Shown here in pieces: positions 1 to 12,281 of a stretch of DNA of 46,073 nt (the stretch's first letter is position 1; each line of letters opens with the position of its first letter). This DNA comes from an uncultured Planctomycetaceae bacterium (GTDB lineage: Bacteria; Planctomycetota; Planctomycetia; Pirellulales; Pirellulaceae). The stretch is from the NCBI GenBank assembly GCA_937862885.1, contig CALMEE010000097.1, forward strand, positions 1 to 46,073, given 5' to 3'. Under the pieces are notes generated by a model that was given only the letters and a program-made list of their open reading frames with translations, was not told where the DNA came from and did not search any database. The translations under genes were made by a program, and so were the position numbers.

Positions 1-1134
1 GAGATTCTCTGTCAACTGCCTAGCGATGGCCTGGAGTCGCTCGCTTTCCTGGCTACGCGCATCGGCAATGATTCGTTGCCAGTTTTCAATACGGCGATTA
101 AGCACATTTTGATTTCTCACCAGCAAGTCGCGTTGTAGCGGGTAGAGTTCACTTCTCGACTCGTATTGCGTTTGCTCGGTTCGCAACTGCTCAAGCTGTG
201 TTGTGAGCAGGACGACCAAGGCTTCCTGTTCCGTTCGTGCCGCCAATCGCAGCGTCGGGTCTTCGCCTGCAGGTGGTGCAGCTTTAAGCGTTTGCCGGGC
301 CTCATCGAGTTGTACTTTCGCCTGCTCGATTGATTCAGGGAGTTGCGGGCGACGCTCGGTACGCAATGCGGCACGCGTATTCCAATCTTCTAGACGCCGA
401 ATCGCCTCATTCAGCCTTTCTACGTCGGTTGCTCGCATCGATTCGAGTTCAGCCAACGTGGAGGTCGAGGGGAATTGCGGCTGTGAGCCCATCGCGGGTT
501 CATCCAGTTGTCTGCGAATTTCTTCGATCTGCTGAGGCGCTTGTTCCGCCGCTAACTTCTGTGCGGTGATTTGCGATTCAATGTCTGCATGATGTTTGAT
601 CAACTCTAATGCACGATCAAATCGTCTCAACGCCTCAGTTTTTGTTACAGCATCGAGATCCCCTTGCGATTCTATACTCGTGCGGCGCGCTTCGATAATT
701 TCGAGTGATAGTTGTGGTACCTCATCGTCTGCCAGTTCAGGTAGAACATCCGCCTGCGGTTCCTGTTCTTGGTTAGCTGAAGTTTCTGGGTCTTGTGGAA
801 TCGCTGAATCCCAAACGACCTCAGTCATGCGAACGTGAGCGCCCATGACTCGCACATTCGCTAGGCCACATGCTTCTTCCAAGCAGCAAACGAAACCGAC
901 AAAAACCAGAAAACCAACAAACAAGATGCAATGCCTTGATACGAGCTTGTATCGCAAGGAATGACCAAGAGTCACTGGGACCACACAAGCTGCTTTTTCG
1001 ACCCAGTTCGAATGTAGCGCATGCGTCGAAAACCGCGATCGGAGAACCGATCGTTTTAAGAAGCGTAAAAAATTTTCGAAGACGAATGATCTTCGGTTTC
1101 GCAAGCGGGCCCGTGTTCGGGCAATTGAGTTCAT
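1..1134 (-). CDS. Envelope coiled-coil protein, probable N-terminal part of an MscK/KefA-like mechanosensitive channel (partial)
   Basis: The minus strand is open from an ATG at 1134 to the window edge (378 codons, no stop), so the C-terminus is missing. Codons 68-84 form one strongly hydrophobic stretch (FVGFLVFVGFVCC), a signal peptide or anchor. A Glu/Pro/Gln-rich linker follows, then about 250 residues of charged, Leu/Gln/Arg-rich helix with coiled-coil character. Large MscS-type channels of the MscK family start this way, with a signal sequence and a long periplasmic helical region before the membrane channel. The diagnostic channel domain lies outside the window, so the family is inferred. 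The 67 residues before the hydrophobic segment are Arg-rich and long for a signal peptide. A TTG at 957 or GTG at 984 would give a more usual signal peptide, and the start is therefore uncertain. It could also be another secreted coiled-coil protein. Confidence 0.68.
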   Translation of the reverse strand, partial: MNSIARTRARLRNRRSFVFENFLRFLKRSVLRSRFSTHALHSNWVEKAACVVPVTLGHSLRYKLVSRHCILFVGFLVFVGFVCCLEEACGLANVRVMGAHVRMTEVVWDSAIPQDPETSANQEQEPQADVLPELADDEVPQLSLEIIEARRTSIESQGDLDAVTKTEALRRFDRALELIKHHADIESQITAQKLAAEQAPQQIEEIRRQLDEPAMGSQPQFPSTSTLAELESMRATDVERLNEAIRRLEDWNTRAALRTERRPQLPESIEQAKVQLDEARQTLKAAPPAGEDPTLRLAARTEQEALVVLLTTQLEQLRTEQTQYESRSELYPLQRDLLVRNQNVLNRRIENWQRIIADARSQESERLQAIARQLTENL

Positions 1135-1946
1135 TTTCGTCTGTCAGGGGATGAGATTAGACCATCTAAACATAGCATAACCGTAGATTATGGCGGTCTC
1201 AAAATCGGATTAAACCTGAACAGCGAATCCACAAAACCGCTATAATTGGCGGCAGCTACCGTCGGATACCCAATCGCCAAGGTTTGTCGGGTTGTTGTTC
1301 CGTTTTAGTGACTGCATGTGTACGAACTCGGACACACTTATCAGCGTAAAGACATATTGAACGCCGAACCACGTCGTTGAGCATGTTTGGCACAAATACG
1401 CTGGTATCCGGACCAGCCATTTTTCAATGCGGATATGGTCCGTGCCAAGTGTCCTTTCATAGATCATAATGGCGGAATAGAATTCGATCTGTTCACAATT
1501 TATCCGTGAAAACGATTGATTTAGCATAGAAATATTTGTTCCCATTTACGGACAAGGTTCCAATTGTCTAAATTGTGTAGCTGTGCCGCGATGGAAACTT
1601 CGAATTGCCGTTCGTACGTCTGGACTTCCGAGTTTTAACACAACGATAATGGATGTTCTATTGTCAGCCGCATACGATTGAAACGCGGAACATGTTGCCT
1701 GCGTTGGCGTCAGCTGCCGATTGTGAAACGGGCATGGGACGAGCACGGTTACGCTATTCGAGATAAAATTACATCGATTAGCAAAAGGCGTTCGTTTTTC
1801 GGAATAGCATTGGGAATGAACCTCGAAGCCTGCCTGCCAACCCCGCGGTTAAGTTGAGCATCGAGCTTCGATGAACGTCGACCGGCGAATCAAAATTTCC
1901 AATGTTGTGTAAAATGCATTAAGCACGCCTGAAAAAAATTCGTTCG
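1135..1946. other. Intergenic region without a supported gene
   Basis: About 810 bases separate the leftward envelope gene from the rightward ComEA-like gene. Short open frames occur on the minus strand (1240-1545 and 1546-1746). Their products are rich in Cys, Thr, Ile and Arg, show no domain, signal peptide or convincing ribosome site, and look like chance frames. A TATAAT hexamer lies near 1240 inside a small inverted repeat (CCGC...GCGG), without a clear -35. The region presumably carries the two divergent promoters. No RNA gene was recognised. Confidence 0.5.
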
Positions 1947-2360
1947 ATGGAAAATCGAGAAAAGGTACCGGAAAATCGAACCAGTTACGCGCATCTTGTG
2001 CTCAAGCGTGCGGATCAATGTGCCATCGCCGTAATTTTGCTGGTATGTTTTGCGATCATGACGGTTTCTGTTGTTTATCAGATGCGTGATCGCCAAGGCT
2101 TGGTCCATATTGAGCGTGGCGAGTACCGCAAAATCGAGTTTCGCGTCGACGTAAATCGTGCGGGCTGGCCGGAGTTGGCGAATTTGCCTGGCATTGGAGA
2201 AGAACTTGCTCGACGGATAGTCGAGTATCGCGAACAGCATGGTTCGTTTAAAACAGTTGATTCGCTGCTGAATGTGAAGGGAATCGGTGAAAAGAAGTTG
2301 GAGCAAATCAAGTATTACCTATTGCAGGGACCAGACGGGAACTTGGTGAGCATTGAGTAA
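1947..2360 (+). CDS. ComEA-like helix-hairpin-helix membrane protein
   Basis: This 137-residue protein has an N-terminal cytoplasmic stretch, one transmembrane helix at about residues 27-45 (AIAVILLVCFAIMTVSV), and a C-terminal ComEA-type domain at about 66-128. The domain contains two helix-hairpin-helix motifs, LPGIGEELARRI and VKGIGEKKLEQI, preceded by the typical VNRAGWPELANL segment. ComEA proteins bind double-stranded DNA without sequence preference at the outer face of the membrane during natural transformation. The topology here, one N-terminal helix with the domain outside, fits that role. It ends 36 bases before uvrB, so the two are probably co-transcribed. No other competence gene lies in the window, so a role in DNA uptake is inferred from family only; a DNA-anchoring role is also possible. 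Confidence 0.85.
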   Translation: MENREKVPENRTSYAHLVLKRADQCAIAVILLVCFAIMTVSVVYQMRDRQGLVHIERGEYRKIEFRVDVNRAGWPELANLPGIGEELARRIVEYREQHGSFKTVDSLLNVKGIGEKKLEQIKYYLLQGPDGNLVSIE

Positions 2361-2396
2361 CCACATCACAATTGAAGAGAACGATAAAGCTCGACT

Positions 2397-4469
2397 ATGC
2401 CCAAATTTGAATTGGTGGCTCCATTTCAGCCTGCGGGAGATCAGCCGCAAGCGATCGAAGCGTTGGTGAATGGTTTGGCTGAAGGCAAGAAACACCAAGT
2501 GCTCATGGGGGTGACTGGTAGCGGAAAGACCTTTTCGATCGCGAACGTGATCCAGCGGGTTCAGAAACCGACATTAGTGATTTCGCACAATAAAACGTTG
2601 GCAGCGCAACTTTACGCAGAATTCAAGGAGTTTTTCCCCCGCAATGCCGTTCATTATTTCGTGAGCTACTATGACTACTACCAGCCGGAGGCCTACATCC
2701 CCCAACGAGATATCTATATTGAAAAGGATGCCTCCATCAATTCGGAAATCGATCGTTTGCGGTTGGCGACCACCAGTTCGCTGGTGAGTCGCGATGATGT
2801 CATCATCGTCGCCAGCGTGTCAAGTATTTATGGTTTAGGCTCGCCTGAAGATTATAAAAGTATGATGGTCGGGGCACGAAAAGGGATGATGCTTGACCGA
2901 GATGAGATGTTGCGGCGCTTGGTTGATATCCAGTATGAAAGAAATGATATCGGTTTTGAACGCAGTCGTTTTCGTGTACGGGGAGACACTGTGGAAGTGT
3001 GGCCTTCGTACGAAGAGTTCGCGGTGCGGATTGAATTGTGGGGCGATGAAGTCGACCAGATTTCGATTATCAATCCGGTCTCTGGCGAAATGATTCGGCC
3101 TCTGGACGAAATTTACATCTATCCTGCCAAACATTTCGTAACGTCCGAAGAACGTATCGCGAAGGCCGTCATACTGATCAAGGAAGAACTCGAACAACGG
3201 CTTGAGTATTTTCGGGCAAACGGGAAGTTACTTGAAGCACAGCGTCTGAGCGCGCGAACACGCTTCGATATCGAGATGATGGAACATGTTGGGCATTGCC
3301 CAGGTATTGAAAACTACAGTCGACCTCTGGCCGGGCGAACGGAGGGTGAAACACCATCAACGCTGTATGATTTCTTTCCCAAAGAGTTTTTGTTGGTGAT
3401 TGACGAATCCCATGTCACAATACCGCAAATCGGTGCAATGTATGCCGGCGATCGCAACCGCAAGATGACGTTGGTTGAGCACGGATTCCGGTTGCCCAGT
3501 GCGCTCGACAATCGCCCGTTGAAATTTGAAGAGTGGGAAGCCGCCATCAACCAAGCGATTTCTGTCTCCGCAACTCCGGGCGACTACGAGTTGCGGCAGT
3601 CTGGCGGAGAGGTCATCGAGCAGATCATCCGCCCGACAGGTTTGTTAGATCCGTTAATTGAACTGCACCCAGCGCGCGGCCAGGTCAAGCACCTGCTCGC
3701 GCAAATCGAGGAGCGGCGGGCTTTAGGTGAGCGAGTATTGGTGACGGCATTAACCAAACGACTGGCCGAAGACTTGTCAGCTTGGTTATGCGAAAATGGC
3801 ATCAAATGCAAGTGGTTGCACAGCGAACTCGATGCGTTCGAACGCGTTGAATTATTGCAATCACTGCGTGCGGGGGATTTTGAGGCTTTGGTCGGCGTTA
3901 ACTTATTGCGAGAAGGCTTGGATTTGCCTGAAGTTTCATTGGTTGCGATCTTGGATGCCGACAAAGAAGGTTTTCTGCGCAGCGAAACTTCTCTGATTCA
4001 GACCATCGGTCGTTCAGCCCGCAACGTCAATGCCAAAGTGATCCTGTACGCTGATCGAGTGACTGATGCCATGCAGGCGGCCATCTCCGAGACAGAGCGA
4101 CGTCGGGCATTGCAACAAGCCTATAATGAAGAGCACGGGATCACTCCGCAAACCATTCAAAAGAATATTCGTGCTGGCATTGAGGCGGAAGTCAGCGCGC
4201 ACCGCCAAGCCAATGAGGCCGCTGGGAGAACGGATGAGACCATTTATATTACTGAAGAATATATCAATGAACTCGAACAAGAGATGTTGGAGGCTGCTGA
4301 GGCGCTAGAGTTTGAACGCGCGGCCCAATTGCGTGACCGGGTCACAAAAATGCGCGACTCGATTGGTAAGCCGCTGTCGTCGGTGGCTGAATCCAAAGTG
4401 GCCTACGGTCGCGGTAAACGCAAGGGTCGCCAGTCTGTTAAAGTGCCACGGCCGCGCAAACCGGAGTGA
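2397..4469 (+). CDS. uvrB: UvrABC excision nuclease subunit B
   Basis: UvrB is the damage-verifying helicase-like subunit of nucleotide excision repair. It is loaded by UvrA and then recruits UvrC for incision. The 690-residue length is normal. Walker A is at 38-45 (GVTGSGKT). The DNA-strand-separating beta-hairpin follows ([15 protein letters not shown], then the EKDASIN motif). The [18 protein letters not shown] helicase segment and the late motif QTIGRSARN are present. The C-terminal UVR motif that contacts UvrC lies at about 625-660 ([13 protein letters not shown]). A basic tail of about 30 residues follows the UVR motif. The ATG start at 2397 gives the usual N-terminus ([20 protein letters not shown]). 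It lies 36 bases downstream of the ComEA-like gene. No SOS-type palindrome was seen in the short gap. Confidence 0.98.
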   Translation: MPKFELVAPFQPAGDQPQAIEALVNGLAEGKKHQVLMGVTGSGKTFSIANVIQRVQKPTLVISHNKTLAAQLYAEFKEFFPRNAVHYFVSYYDYYQPEAYIPQRDIYIEKDASINSEIDRLRLATTSSLVSRDDVIIVASVSSIYGLGSPEDYKSMMVGARKGMMLDRDEMLRRLVDIQYERNDIGFERSRFRVRGDTVEVWPSYEEFAVRIELWGDEVDQISIINPVSGEMIRPLDEIYIYPAKHFVTSEERIAKAVILIKEELEQRLEYFRANGKLLEAQRLSARTRFDIEMMEHVGHCPGIENYSRPLAGRTEGETPSTLYDFFPKEFLLVIDESHVTIPQIGAMYAGDRNRKMTLVEHGFRLPSALDNRPLKFEEWEAAINQAISVSATPGDYELRQSGGEVIEQIIRPTGLLDPLIELHPARGQVKHLLAQIEERRALGERVLVTALTKRLAEDLSAWLCENGIKCKWLHSELDAFERVELLQSLRAGDFEALVGVNLLREGLDLPEVSLVAILDADKEGFLRSETSLIQTIGRSARNVNAKVILYADRVTDAMQAAISETERRRALQQAYNEEHGITPQTIQKNIRAGIEAEVSAHRQANEAAGRTDETIYITEEYINELEQEMLEAAEALEFERAAQLRDRVTKMRDSIGKPLSSVAESKVAYGRGKRKGRQSVKVPRPRKPE

Positions 4470-4716
4470 CTCATGTAGCCTATCGCCACGTGCTGTCGGG
4501 CGAATGATGCTGGGCTTCGTAATTTACGAACAAGCGTTGAATCCTTGCCTGTTGTTTCAGCCGCGTATTCAGGTGCTATTCCCAGTCAACCTGCCTTCAC
4601 TGACCCAGGTTACTGAATAACCGACAATTCCGACCATGCGGCATGCCGTTGAGTATCCAAGGTCAATTTATATCTCCGCTTGTTTCAGCTCAGATGCAAG
4701 CAGCTTAATGTTCGAA

Positions 4717-5415
4717 TCAAGTGTCCAACGTCGACAAAAACTCAGGCACAATTTGACTGGCGGGACCGAGCCGTTGCTCGTGGAAGTAGCTGCTGACGGG
4801 AGTCTCTTCCATGTTTAATTCGACGCAGCGGCAACGTTTGGGTACCTCTTGAACGAATCCGGCTGCTGGCCAAACCACACCTGACGTTCCAATGGCAATG
4901 AAAAGATCACAATTGGTCAACGCGGAAAAGATTTCGACCAGATGCAATGGTTGTTCGCCGAACCAAACAATATGCGGTCGCAAGCGGCCTGACTTTGGAC
5001 CTCCGCCCGGGTGGGGAGTGTCGACATCGATGTCGTCTCGCCAATCAAATACCTCATCCGTATCCAAGCTGCGGGCCTTGAGCAGTTCTCCATGCATGTG
5101 AATGACGTTGCGGCATCCGGCTCGCTCTAAGAGATCATCGACGTTTTGCGTAACCAAGGTTAAGGTGCCGTTACGTGGTCGCGACTGAAATTGAGCCAAT
5201 GCGAAATGAGCAGCATTGGGTTGTATTTCAGGGCTCTGCAGTTTGCGGCGGCGTTCGTTGTAAAAGTCCAAGACCAGTTTCGGGTTGCGCGCAAAGGCTT
5301 GCGGGGTTGCGAGTTCAGTTGCCTGATGACCCTGCCACCATCCTCCAGCACCGCGGAACGTCGGCAGTCCCGATTCTTGGGATAAGCCAGCACCGGTGAG
5401 AACGACGATATTCAT
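4717..5415 (-). CDS. cobB: Sir2-family NAD-dependent protein deacylase (CobB/SIRT5-like)
   Basis: This 232-residue sirtuin removes acyl groups from lysine using NAD. The NAD-binding start is VVLTGAGLSQESGLPTFRG, and the TQNVDDL motif and catalytic His in IHMHGE (H108) are present. FYNERRR at 51-57 places Tyr52 and Arg55 where CobB and SIRT5 hold the pair that favours succinyl and malonyl lysine. LRPHIVWFGE and AIGTSGVVWPAAGF complete the fold. The four zinc-binding cysteines of classical sirtuins are absent: the segment after HGEL has none. The start at 5415 is chosen because the core begins there immediately; the open frame to 5484 would add 23 residues before it. It converges with uvrB. The gene symbol is given by family. 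Confidence 0.93.
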   Translation of the reverse strand: MNIVVLTGAGLSQESGLPTFRGAGGWWQGHQATELATPQAFARNPKLVLDFYNERRRKLQSPEIQPNAAHFALAQFQSRPRNGTLTLVTQNVDDLLERAGCRNVIHMHGELLKARSLDTDEVFDWRDDIDVDTPHPGGGPKSGRLRPHIVWFGEQPLHLVEIFSALTNCDLFIAIGTSGVVWPAAGFVQEVPKRCRCVELNMEETPVSSYFHEQRLGPASQIVPEFLSTLDT

Positions 5416-5581
5416 GGAGAACGGCCCGAGCGAATTGAAGACAGAAGTTGCAGTTAACTCACGATACAAACTGGCCGATTGCATCGCAAGACGGTTGTTC
5501 GATCTCGCTGCGATCCGACTTCGCGCAAATTAGGCGATCAGTGTTTTGTACTTCCGTGTCAAAAATTGATCCGTGGCAACT

Positions 5582-5609
5582 TTGAGGCGCGCGAATGATA
5601 TGTTAGATT
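5582..5609 (+). promoter_or_regulatory. Candidate sigma-70-type promoter for the hybrid kinase
   Basis: TTGAGG (5582-5587) and TAGATT (5604-5609) are separated by 16 bases and lie about 50 bases upstream of the kinase ATG. The match is imperfect and the planctomycete consensus is not well defined, so this is a suggestion only. Confidence 0.25.
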
Positions 5610-5658
5610 AATAGAGTTCGACAACCATCCATTTCGTTCCCTGATCCCGTTCCGAAAC

Positions 5659-8151
<2,493 letters not shown>

Positions 8152-8291
8152 ACGCAGAATGGAATTTTGACGACTGTAATCGAGGGCAGTTCTGGGTTCG
8201 GTCTGCGCGAAGCTGTGCGAGAGCGGCACCGCATTCTTGTCGTCGCCAGTTACGGCATCTATCGTACGTCTTCGATATTCTTACCAAATTC

Positions 8292-9380
8292 TTACCAATC
8301 AAACTGCCCACCATCGCTTATACCGCATAAGCTGTATAGTGCTTCCCAATATATTTCACGAGAAATTGCTTTAGTCGACCCATCACCAAAGGCAAAATTC
8401 ACGGTTCCGGGATGCAATGAGCCGAATCCAAATGCGTGCGAGAAGCGGGCATTCCCTAAGTGACGCCAATGCCACTGTGTTGGATGAGTCTCCAGCATAT
8501 AGGGCACTGGCCCTCTTCCACGAGCTAAACCACCCAAAAACCAACCTTGAGCATAAATACGCTCGTCATCCCATACCCACCCAATGGTTTCGCCAAACAT
8601 CAACGTATTGCTGAGGCCATCGACAATTTCGGAAGCCCGAGTGCCCTTCCGACTACGCATCATGCCGTTGAAAGGCTTTCGAGCCGGATCGGGATGAATC
8701 CCACCCGAGTGAGCACCAGCACATCCGAGATAGTTTGTTATTCCATAGTCACCAGGCAAGACATCATCGTATTCGAATGCGCCATAGCCATCAGTTCCAT
8801 CCGAATTTGTCTGGGGTTGCGATCCGCCATATACATGGCTGGGCTTTATCAGAGAGTCGCTCGGACAGCGAAAGATAGCTAGTTCCGAACCTGCTATTTC
8901 TGTAAAACCCTCGAATTCACCGATCCACGGAAACGAGGTGCTGCCTCCGAGAGGTGGAACCTGGTCCATAAACCAGTGGGGATTATAAGCAACCTCTGCA
9001 ATCTTGTTTTTCAGATTTTCCTGTTCCATGTAACGCATGACCAATGCCAAGCAGGAAGTATGCTGGGCACGCTTCCAATAAAACTTGCTCGACGGGTCGT
9101 GCCAATGAACGTGGAAGTCAAATGCCTCTTCAAACCCGAGGGTTCCAGCCGGAAAATGACGAAAATTTGATGCATAAGTGTGAGCCGCGGTCGATATTTG
9201 GTGAAGTTGACGTTGGCACTGCGATCTACGTGCTGATTCTCGAATCGACTGAACCGCCGGAATTAGAATGGCCATCAAGATTGCTATTACGGAGATAACA
9301 ACCAGCAATTCGACCAACGTGAATCCATAATGCTTTTTCAAAAAACCAATACCGTCAATCTTATAATCGTTGTTTCTCAT
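8292..9380 (-). CDS. DUF1559 prepilin-like protein
   Basis: The 362-residue protein has a type IV prepilin leader with cleavage before Phe in [20 protein letters not shown]. The H-X9-DG-type C-terminus ends in [12 protein letters not shown]. This is the DUF1559 pattern that is hugely expanded in planctomycetes; the members are pilin- or pseudopilin-like surface proteins without a proven function. The body contains the usual C-x-x-E/N region after the helix ([21 protein letters not shown]). The ATG at 9380 overlaps the stop of the MauE-like gene (TGATG), so the two are translationally coupled; a GTG at 9383 is the alternative start. It is the last gene of the leftward set that holds the C39-rhodanese fusion. 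That placement suggests it is a partner or substrate of that locus rather than an isolated family copy. Confidence 0.9.
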   Translation of the reverse strand: MRNNDYKIDGIGFLKKHYGFTLVELLVVISVIAILMAILIPAVQSIRESARRSQCQRQLHQISTAAHTYASNFRHFPAGTLGFEEAFDFHVHWHDPSSKFYWKRAQHTSCLALVMRYMEQENLKNKIAEVAYNPHWFMDQVPPLGGSTSFPWIGEFEGFTEIAGSELAIFRCPSDSLIKPSHVYGGSQPQTNSDGTDGYGAFEYDDVLPGDYGITNYLGCAGAHSGGIHPDPARKPFNGMMRSRKGTRASEIVDGLSNTLMFGETIGWVWDDERIYAQGWFLGGLARGRGPVPYMLETHPTQWHWRHLGNARFSHAFGFGSLHPGTVNFAFGDGSTKAISREIYWEALYSLCGISDGGQFDW

Positions 9381-9850
9381 CACTTGACCACATTGCGCTT
9401 ACCAGATTTTGCATTGAAAAACGCTGCCACCCAACCGCCGCTGGCGAGCAGACACACTTGAACTGCGCTGAACCAACTAATCACATGGCTGTCGAATCCG
9501 TAGCAACCGCAATCAATCGTCATTCCACGCAACATTACTGAGAATTGCGCAAACGTGTAGGTGGTGAACATTGATGCTGTAAAAATCAGACTTTCATGAA
9601 AGAAGAAACGTGTTAACAAGCATACGCCCACCAAAATGTGTGCAAAAGGCAAAACTATCGCCAGCACCTTACTCAACTCAAAACCAGTTAACCGAAAACG
9701 CAATATGCTGGCAAGAAAACCATACGTGTTTCCGAGATGAACCAGACCTGTGTAGATTAGGAGAATTGCCGCAAGTAGCGCAAAGCCATAAATTACGCAA
9801 ATACGCAATCCTATTCGATGTAACGGTGACTCGCTTTTACTTGACATCAT
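9380..9850 (-). CDS. MauE/DoxX-like redox-associated membrane protein
   Basis: This 156-residue integral membrane protein has about four hydrophobic helices (for example [37 protein letters not shown] and [16 protein letters not shown]). The MauE-like signature is a Cys pair in the loop IDCGCYGF. MauE proteins handle thiol/disulfide electrons across the membrane; MauE itself is needed for disulfide formation in methylamine dehydrogenase. Here no mau genes are present. The start ATG ATG at 9850/9847 lies 7 bases after the stop of the C39-rhodanese gene. An in-frame upstream start at 9889 would overlap that gene by about 30 bases and is less likely. The coupled downstream gene is the DUF1559 protein. 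Family assignment rests on topology, length and the DCGCYGF motif. The function in this operon, probably envelope thiol oxidation or reduction, is inferred from context. Confidence 0.72.
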   Translation of the reverse strand: MMSSKSESPLHRIGLRICVIYGFALLAAILLIYTGLVHLGNTYGFLASILRFRLTGFELSKVLAIVLPFAHILVGVCLLTRFFFHESLIFTASMFTTYTFAQFSVMLRGMTIDCGCYGFDSHVISWFSAVQVCLLASGGWVAAFFNAKSGKRNVVK

Positions 9851-9857
9851 TACACAT

Positions 9858-11012
9858 TCAATTCCGCTCGAAATACTCCACCCATTCATTCACGCCACCA
9901 TCTAGAACACTGACGTTATTGATTCCGGAAAAGGTCAAATGCGCTGCAACCAATTCACCCCAATTGCAATGCACACTTTGGCAGAACACAACCACTTGTT
10001 CTTTGCCCCGTAGGCTTTCCACGGCTTTGGCAAATTCAGCCGTCGTCGAATTGACGGGCACATTGATGGACCCTGGAATTGTCTTCCAGGCAAATGCTTC
10101 TGGTGGGCGCGCATCGACCAAGGCAATGCGCGCGTTGTTTCCGATGCTCGACTGTTGGTCCATATCAATCAAATTTTGCAGTGGAAATCGCGGCAACGAC
10201 ACAGAAAGGTGTCGTTTAGCAATGGTTGCGATTGATGAGGCATTCCGCAAAAATCCGGTCTTGGCCGTCACATGATAGGCGTAGGCCGAAAATAAAATTA
10301 CCAACAAGAGCGTCCCTATTCGGATTATGGACTTAAAATACGGCCATCCTTGTAACCAATTGTTTTCGAAGGGTTTAATTGAGATGATGACGACCAGTAA
10401 CGCTAACAACCACCATTTTTCCACAACGATTAGAGCCATATCATTAAAACGATTTTTGGGGTGTTTTGAAATATCGATGGCAACGCCGTCCCATTCCGTC
10501 AGTAGATCAGCGATGCCGACACTTGTTGGCGGGTTCGGGGCATCAAAAATAATGGCTGCGCCACTTGAGTCAATCCCGAGAAACAACACCCAATGGGGCA
10601 CAGTGCGAAGCCCTTGGGTGCGATTCAAGTGGAGGATCATCGGATTGCTTGACGACATCAAAGCATGGATCGATAGCTTTTTGCGAGGGATGGCATATAC
10701 CCCAACTTCTTGGGCTGCTCGACACAGATCATCAATGCTGGAACCTCGTTTGTCGCTAATATATTCGGTTTGCAAAATGTCATCCAATGCGAAATCGACG
10801 TTCAACACTTTCAGCGCACCAGCAAGTGCATAGATACCGCAAGCCCTCGACGCAACCATCTTTTGGCCAAGATCGATTCGTGTCAGGTCCTTGCTTACAC
10901 GGCTCGACTGGGGCTGGGCGAATCCGACATCGCAAAACAGGCTAAGCCACGCGCAGAGTACAACAATAGGTAAACCGCAGTTGTATGCACGCATGAAGAT
11001 GTTACTGGACAT
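9858..11012 (-). CDS. Membrane fusion of a C39-type cysteine peptidase domain and a rhodanese domain
   Basis: The 384-residue protein has an N-terminal hydrophobic segment (about 14-32). A C39-like peptidase domain follows at about 45-185, with Cys58 in SRACGIYALAGALK, His140 in VPHWVLFLGID and Asp157 in FDAPNPP. The spacing and the GSSIDDLCRAAQEVG helix match bacteriocin-processing C39 domains. Two transmembrane helices lie at about 200-216 and 231-248. The C-terminal rhodanese domain (about 290-384) has the ALVDAR start and an active loop, CQSVHC (Cys344). If the first segment stays as an anchor, both domains would face outside. C39 peptidases cut after double-glycine leaders, usually within export ABC proteins; there is no ABC ATPase here. 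Rhodaneses carry sulfur or bind thiols. The gene starts 9 bases after the upstream gene and its AAGG ribosome site overlaps that stop. Domain calls are firm; the biological substrate is unknown. Confidence 0.82.
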   Translation of the reverse strand: MSSNIFMRAYNCGLPIVVLCAWLSLFCDVGFAQPQSSRVSKDLTRIDLGQKMVASRACGIYALAGALKVLNVDFALDDILQTEYISDKRGSSIDDLCRAAQEVGVYAIPRKKLSIHALMSSSNPMILHLNRTQGLRTVPHWVLFLGIDSSGAAIIFDAPNPPTSVGIADLLTEWDGVAIDISKHPKNRFNDMALIVVEKWWLLALLVVIISIKPFENNWLQGWPYFKSIIRIGTLLLVILFSAYAYHVTAKTGFLRNASSIATIAKRHLSVSLPRFPLQNLIDMDQQSSIGNNARIALVDARPPEAFAWKTIPGSINVPVNSTTAEFAKAVESLRGKEQVVVFCQSVHCNWGELVAAHLTFSGINNVSVLDGGVNEWVEYFERN

Positions 11013-11021
11013 GAACTTACC

Positions 11022-12281
11022 TTAAAAATGCGCGCGTCGGTTGCGGAATCGGTAGATGATGATTCCGATTAACAACACAAAACAAATTACTATGGCGAAC
11101 ACAAGGTAATAGTTTATTCCGCCTCGCGTCCATGGAAAGCGTTCACCTTCCAAGGTCGCCAGAACTGACTCGTTGACAACGCGATGGATGACATTATCCT
11201 TGATCACATACGGAACCTGACGGTCATCCCATGCAGTGAACCTGGTGCCGTCCGGAATCTTGTCGACAAAAGTGAATTTTAATTCACCGAGTTTCGGTTT
11301 CTTTTCGCTGGGGCTCACGGGTCGGACATTAGATATCGCATATTCAAACAACATGCGATCTTCGAGATCATTGACGCAACGCTGTGTCAAGTCGACAACG
11401 TAACCGACGCAAAAACGCTGTCCATCAATTTCTCGGTATTCAATGTTTTGATATTTGGTGATGTGTTCCCGTAGGTAGGCTCTACGGAGTCGATAACTTG
11501 TTTCGTAATTGCTAAGTCTGTATTTTCTTTTATTGGCGTTATCGCTCAGTTCGGTATCAACGGCTCTGTAATAATCGTCTGGTCCGCGATGCATCTCGAT
11601 TTGCAAGACCCTTGAATCATCGGTGCTAAACCAGAGTCGAAGCATGCCATAGTCGGTGCGGCATGTAATCAACGTTGAATCGATGCCATGCAAATTCGTT
11701 TGCGTACGTGACGACGGAAAATCTTTTAATAATTGTGAAAATGTTATCGAACCATGCACCAAATATTGGTCGTAGCCAAAAACAAATAACATGTGATCTA
11801 TATGAGGTAAAGGTTTGTCGGGGTTGCTCTTTAGGTACCCCGAAGCTCCCCATTCCGAAGAGCGATGACTATTCACCTGAAATTCCGGCGTGCGAACGTA
11901 AGCTAATTGCAGAGAAATGACTTTTGGAATGTCTCCGGAACTAGCCATTTTGACATACTCTTCCGTCGCATCCAGCGTATATGCAATATGGGCGTGGTCA
12001 TACCGCTCTTCGGAGTGCCAATATTCCATATCCCAGTTCTTGATAAAGCCGCGCGAGGTTCTCCATACGGTACCTGGTTCCCAAACAGGGCCCGACAAAT
12101 AGGTATATTTATTCGTATAGTCGAAAACACGGTTATGAAATTGCCGTTCGAAGCGTTGCAGTTCAACCACGAACTGATTGTCGACCTGAGCAGAAATTCG
12201 CTCGCCACTGATCACGGTTAAGATAGCGAAAAGACATGATACTTGTAGTTGGATGCCAGCCGCTTTTACCAAAAGATTCAT
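11022..12281 (-). CDS. Secreted or membrane-anchored hypothetical protein of the C39-rhodanese operon
   Basis: I do not recognise this family. The 419-residue product starts at ATG 12281; a TTG two codons upstream is an alternative. It has an N-terminal signal peptide ending near ISAQ. A soluble region rich in Tyr, Arg and Asp follows, and one C-terminal transmembrane helix (about 392-410, LVFAIVICFVLLIGIIIY) precedes an Arg-rich tail (RFRNRRAHF). The soluble part therefore probably lies outside the cell or in the periplasm. Mixed beta-type sequence such as GMLRLWFSTDDSRVLQIEM loosely resembles LolA-like secreted domains of planctomycetes, but no signature is decisive. It has only two cysteines in the mature part of the soluble domain. 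It precedes the C39-rhodanese gene by 9 bases, so co-transcription is likely. A role as substrate receptor or scaffold is speculation. Confidence 0.8.
   Translation of the reverse strand: MNLLVKAAGIQLQVSCLFAILTVISGERISAQVDNQFVVELQRFERQFHNRVFDYTNKYTYLSGPVWEPGTVWRTSRGFIKNWDMEYWHSEERYDHAHIAYTLDATEEYVKMASSGDIPKVISLQLAYVRTPEFQVNSHRSSEWGASGYLKSNPDKPLPHIDHMLFVFGYDQYLVHGSITFSQLLKDFPSSRTQTNLHGIDSTLITCRTDYGMLRLWFSTDDSRVLQIEMHRGPDDYYRAVDTELSDNANKRKYRLSNYETSYRLRRAYLREHITKYQNIEYREIDGQRFCVGYVVDLTQRCVNDLEDRMLFEYAISNVRPVSPSEKKPKLGELKFTFVDKIPDGTRFTAWDDRQVPYVIKDNVIHRVVNESVLATLEGERFPWTRGGINYYLVFAIVICFVLLIGIIIYRFRNRRAHF

Noticed and set aside
1240..1746. Two adjacent leftward open frames of 101 and 66 codons
   Set aside because: No domain, signal peptide or ribosome site; composition looks like translated non-coding DNA.
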